A stretch of DNA of 33,890 nt. Source: an uncultured Bacteroides sp. Lineage in GTDB: Bacteria; Bacteroidota; Bacteroidia; Bacteroidales; Bacteroidaceae. The stretch spans positions 1-33,890 of the forward strand of contig CALUOV010000012.1 of NCBI GenBank assembly GCA_944322275.1, written 5' to 3'. Each line of letters starts with the position of its first letter. The stretch's first letter is position 1. The position numbers and the translations under genes are program-made. Of the stretch, positions 31,173 through 33,890 are shown piece by piece. The notes beneath the pieces were generated by a model. That model ran no database searches, was not told the origin of the DNA, and saw only the letters and a program-made list of their open reading frames with translations.

Positions 31173-33890
31173 CTATTTGAGTATAAAAGATTCAATGAAT
31201 TGTACGGGTAACTCTACTTGTGGATTAAACAAATCGCTCTTTACGTAGCGGTCAATACTTTCCAACAGTTGGCGACTGGCAAGTCGTTTGTCCATATCTT
31301 TCCGGGTGTCTAAGGCCAGTACCAGTAGTTTGCCGTTGCCGACCTTGGCTTCAAAGCCGATACCGAGTTTACGGTTGCTGTCATAAGAGTCTATTGTCTG
31401 GATGAATGGACGCAATGCCTGGGGGGTGTCCTGCATGTCAATCACTTTAGCGTAGTTCAGGATGTCCCACCATTGCCAGTCCAAATGCTTCTCCGTTACA
31501 AAATGATCGAATACATGATTGTCGTTATGGATCAGGCAACCCAAAGTCATAGGCGGCCATTTGAACATGATTGGATTCCAAAAATGATTGTGGAACACGG
31601 ATCGGCGACCTTTTACTTTCTTGGGGTCAGGAATAAAAACTACTTTTTTGCCTGTGGCCAGTTGATGGCGTGCTTTCTCGTCAAAAGTGGTCGTATAGAG
31701 CACATCGTCAGTAGACTGCATCCATGTATGCTGAGTCGGATAGACCCAGATGTCCCACTGGTTGGATACATCCTTACCCAACGTCAACCGGACTGTCAGT
31801 TTCCGTGGCTCATTGCAGACTGGCAGTGCACAAGTAAAACTGTCTACCGGATAAACTCCATGAGCGCCGATGGTCTGCCGTTTCAGTCGTCCTTGCTTCA
31901 ATACTTTCGCCTGTTCGTCCAATAATTGCCAGGTAATTCGGGCATTCTTCAGTTCGGTACCGCTGTAGTTATAAATTTCCGCTTTACCTGTAAAAGTGTC
32001 ACCTGTTTGCCAAGTGCGTCTTTTGAAGCGGAGCAATGCCACGGTCGGTGCGCAGAAACGGCGGAAATCCGCTGCGGAAATCAGTCCTTTGGAGTCCCAG
32101 AAAGGATCGAGTATACCGACCGGTGAATATCCCTGCTCAGGCAAATCGTTGATGGAGAGTAACTGGAAACCGGCCGATGTAGCGGTACGGAGTTGGCCTT
32201 CAATTACGTCTTTATATTCAAATACGGTTTGTGCGCCCGAAGCCTGGAAGAAGTCTTCGGCTTGATCGCCCATGCCGTTTCTTTCAAGCTGTTCACGGAA
32301 CATTTCAAGATTGCGCGCTTCTACAGGACCGTCAAACTTGTCAATAATGGAATAATCGGGATAAACGCAACGCTGACCGGTTTCGTGTGAGATAACGGGC
32401 ACGTCAATATTCGTTCCACGGGATATATCCCAATCCGTGTAGGGACGTCCTTCATAAATAGTCGCTCCGCCACTGGATGTTTGGTGGGTAACATAAAATT
32501 GATCGGAAGCTACTCGTTTGCGGGCGGTTGAACCGCTGAACAGTCGTCGGTTGTCATGTTCACGTCCGTAACGGGTCAGTTCTTCAATGAAATCAAAATC
32601 ACCGCTGATTTCGTTTCCATTACAGTAGAGAATAAAAGAGGGGTGATTTCCGTATTCTTTCAGAATAGCTTTCTGTTCGCGGCGGAAGAAGTCCCATCGG
32701 GCAGGTTCATTTGCTTCTCCATCTGCTCCCCACATGGGAAGTTCTACTTCTAAATATACGCCCAGTTTGTCGGCCATGCGGAAAGCCGCGGCCGGAGGAC
32801 ACCAGGAGTGAAAACGCATGTGGTTCATGCCATATTCTTTTAAAATCCGGAATATGCGTTCCCATTCGGCGTCGTCAACTGGAGCATAACCGGTTCTGGG
32901 GAATACGGCATTCTCTACCGTACCTCTCAAGTGGATAGGTTTGCCATTTAGTAGAATATGGTTTTTCCCTTGCGTTATCTCGCGCATGCCGAATGTGGTA
33001 TGACGGCTATGTTCATAAAGCCGGTCGTTTGCCTGTGCCGTTAACCTGCACTCGGCTTGATAGAGATTGGGATGAAATTCGTCCCACACTTGCATGTTTT
33101 TACCCAAGGTAATTTCGCTCTCTACCGTGAATAAAGTGTCAGCATTGTTGACCGGAATCTCAACGTTTATAGGATTCTGACCTTCCGTAGCCAGACGGAC
33201 GTATGCCGTGCCGCTTACCTCTTGTTTCGTATAGTTGCGTACTTGCATTTTTATACCGACGGATTGTGTAGAGGTATGTGGATAAAATTGCAGGTCTTCA
33301 ATGTAAACGGGATCGAGAGCGATAAGTTTCATTTCTCCTAATATGCCGTTCCAGTTGATTTGGGTGAATTCCGTGTGTGCATGATTCCATTTATGAGTGC
33401 GATATTGATAACGGTTGTCGATGCACAGCGTGATGAGATGTTTTTTCCCCGGTTTTACAAAATCAGTCAGGTCATGGCAGTGAGGCACACTGATATAATC
33501 CAGTTTGCTGACTTCCTTCGTATCCACAAAAACAGAACTGAGCCAATGGGTCCGTTCGAAATACATGAAAATCCGTTTGCCTTTCCATTCTTTAGGAATG
33601 GTAATTTCACGTTGGTACCAGGCGGGGCCCATGTATTCATACTTACGGGTCAAGCGGTCGATGTGTCGGTAGGGTGATTTCCAACCGATACCATAGTCGT
33701 CGGTAATTGCGGGCAGTACAATCGAATCTTGCAGGCGATGCATGTAGCGGACATCTAATGAACCGCGGCGGAAATCCATGAAATCAGTTTGAAATCCCCA
33801 TGTTCCTGCCAAGTCAATCTCCTGTGTTTGAGCATATAAATGGATCGTAGTCAACCACAGGATCATACACAGATACGTTTGTAAGAATCT
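31173..33890 (-). CDS. Secreted glycoside hydrolase family 2 (beta-galactosidase/glucuronidase-like), 5' end outside window
   Basis: The frame is open to the right edge. The first ATG inside is at 33866, but the 8 codons before it continue a hydrophobic signal peptide (RFLQTYLCMILWLTTIHLYA-Q), so the true start probably lies just beyond the window. The visible part has about 905 codons. GH2 domains are the N-terminal jelly roll (WYQREITIPKEWKGKRIFMYFER), an Ig-like domain, and the barrel with acid/base Glu in YCNGNEISG (E419 counted from 33866) and nucleophile Glu in ISHETGQ (E495). The C-terminal 300 residues are beta-rich plus a domain resembling a degenerate glutaminase/ThuA-like fold (my impression only). 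It heads the visible operon GH2, GH35-like, GH20, GH3. Confidence 0.9.
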   Translation of the reverse strand, partial: RFLQTYLCMILWLTTIHLYAQTQEIDLAGTWGFQTDFMDFRRGSLDVRYMHRLQDSIVLPAITDDYGIGWKSPYRHIDRLTRKYEYMGPAWYQREITIPKEWKGKRIFMYFERTHWLSSVFVDTKEVSKLDYISVPHCHDLTDFVKPGKKHLITLCIDNRYQYRTHKWNHAHTEFTQINWNGILGEMKLIALDPVYIEDLQFYPHTSTQSVGIKMQVRNYTKQEVSGTAYVRLATEGQNPINVEIPVNNADTLFTVESEITLGKNMQVWDEFHPNLYQAECRLTAQANDRLYEHSRHTTFGMREITQGKNHILLNGKPIHLRGTVENAVFPRTGYAPVDDAEWERIFRILKEYGMNHMRFHSWCPPAAAFRMADKLGVYLEVELPMWGADGEANEPARWDFFRREQKAILKEYGNHPSFILYCNGNEISGDFDFIEELTRYGREHDNRRLFSGSTARKRVASDQFYVTHQTSSGGATIYEGRPYTDWDISRGTNIDVPVISHETGQRCVYPDYSIIDKFDGPVEARNLEMFREQLERNGMGDQAEDFFQASGAQTVFEYKDVIEGQLRTATSAGFQLLSINDLPEQGYSPVGILDPFWDSKGLISAADFRRFCAPTVALLRFKRRTWQTGDTFTGKAEIYNYSGTELKNARITWQLLDEQAKVLKQGRLKRQTIGAHGVYPVDSFTCALPVCNEPRKLTVRLTLGKDVSNQWDIWVYPTQHTWMQSTDDVLYTTTFDEKARHQLATGKKVVFIPDPKKVKGRRSVFHNHFWNPIMFKWPPMTLGCLIHNDNHVFDHFVTEKHLDWQWWDILNYAKVIDMQDTPQALRPFIQTIDSYDSNRKLGIGFEAKVGNGKLLVLALDTRKDMDKRLASRQLLESIDRYVKSDLFNPQVELPVQFIESFILK

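Overview
The window looks like chromosomal DNA of a gut-type member of the Bacteroidaceae (Bacteroides or a close relative). The evidence is as follows: most intergenic starts carry the Bacteroidota -7 promoter motif TAnnTTTG and lack strong Shine-Dalgarno sites; GH2, GH3, GH20, GH97, GH105-type and PL10 glycan-degrading enzymes with signal peptides are abundant; there is an RND/MFP/OMF efflux operon; and there are Bacteroidota-type small secreted proteins such as a PepSY-like protein. No plasmid, phage, transposase or CRISPR sequence was recognised.

Left part (1-13311): housekeeping and envelope genes. A tRNA-Lys(TTT) diverges from ettA, an ABC-F translation factor. A sigma-54 activator-type response regulator lies convergent to ettA across a gene-free, hairpin-rich gap of about 440 bases. 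Divergent from it are a lipoprotein cyclophilin and an M16 zinc protease 3 bases apart, then frr and rsgA (both ribosome-related). Next comes a three-gene RND efflux operon whose genes overlap by 4 bases at each junction.

Middle part (13312-20863): a 527-base gene-free stretch contains a striking inverted array of seven units of about 22 bases. After it comes a pectin/galactoside-type group: PL10 pectate lyase (+), an AraC-type regulator with an HMA-like CxxC domain (-), a GH2 beta-galactosidase-like enzyme (+), a GH105/GH88-type hydrolase destroyed by a large internal deletion plus a stop (-), and a GH97 enzyme (-).

Right part (20864-33890): a secreted M48 protease, a TetR regulator, a PepSY-like periplasmic protein, an unknown secreted protein and a membrane-anchored MutS-type ATPase. 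A tight leftward operon then runs in from the right edge: GH2 (cut by the window edge), a free-standing secreted protein made only of GH35-type C-terminal beta-sandwich domains, GH20 hexosaminidase and GH3 beta-glucosidase. It ends at a strong hairpin shared with the MutS-like gene. The GH2-GH20-GH3 combination suggests trimming of a host or plant glycan with beta-linked Gal/GlcNAc/Glc; no SusC/SusD pair is visible, so any such pair would have to lie outside the window.

The most unusual items are the 22-base inverted repeat array, the catalytic-domain-free GH35-like protein, the transmembrane MutS homologue, the HMA-AraC fusion, the GH97 with atypical active-site surroundings, and the in-frame-deleted GH105 pseudogene.
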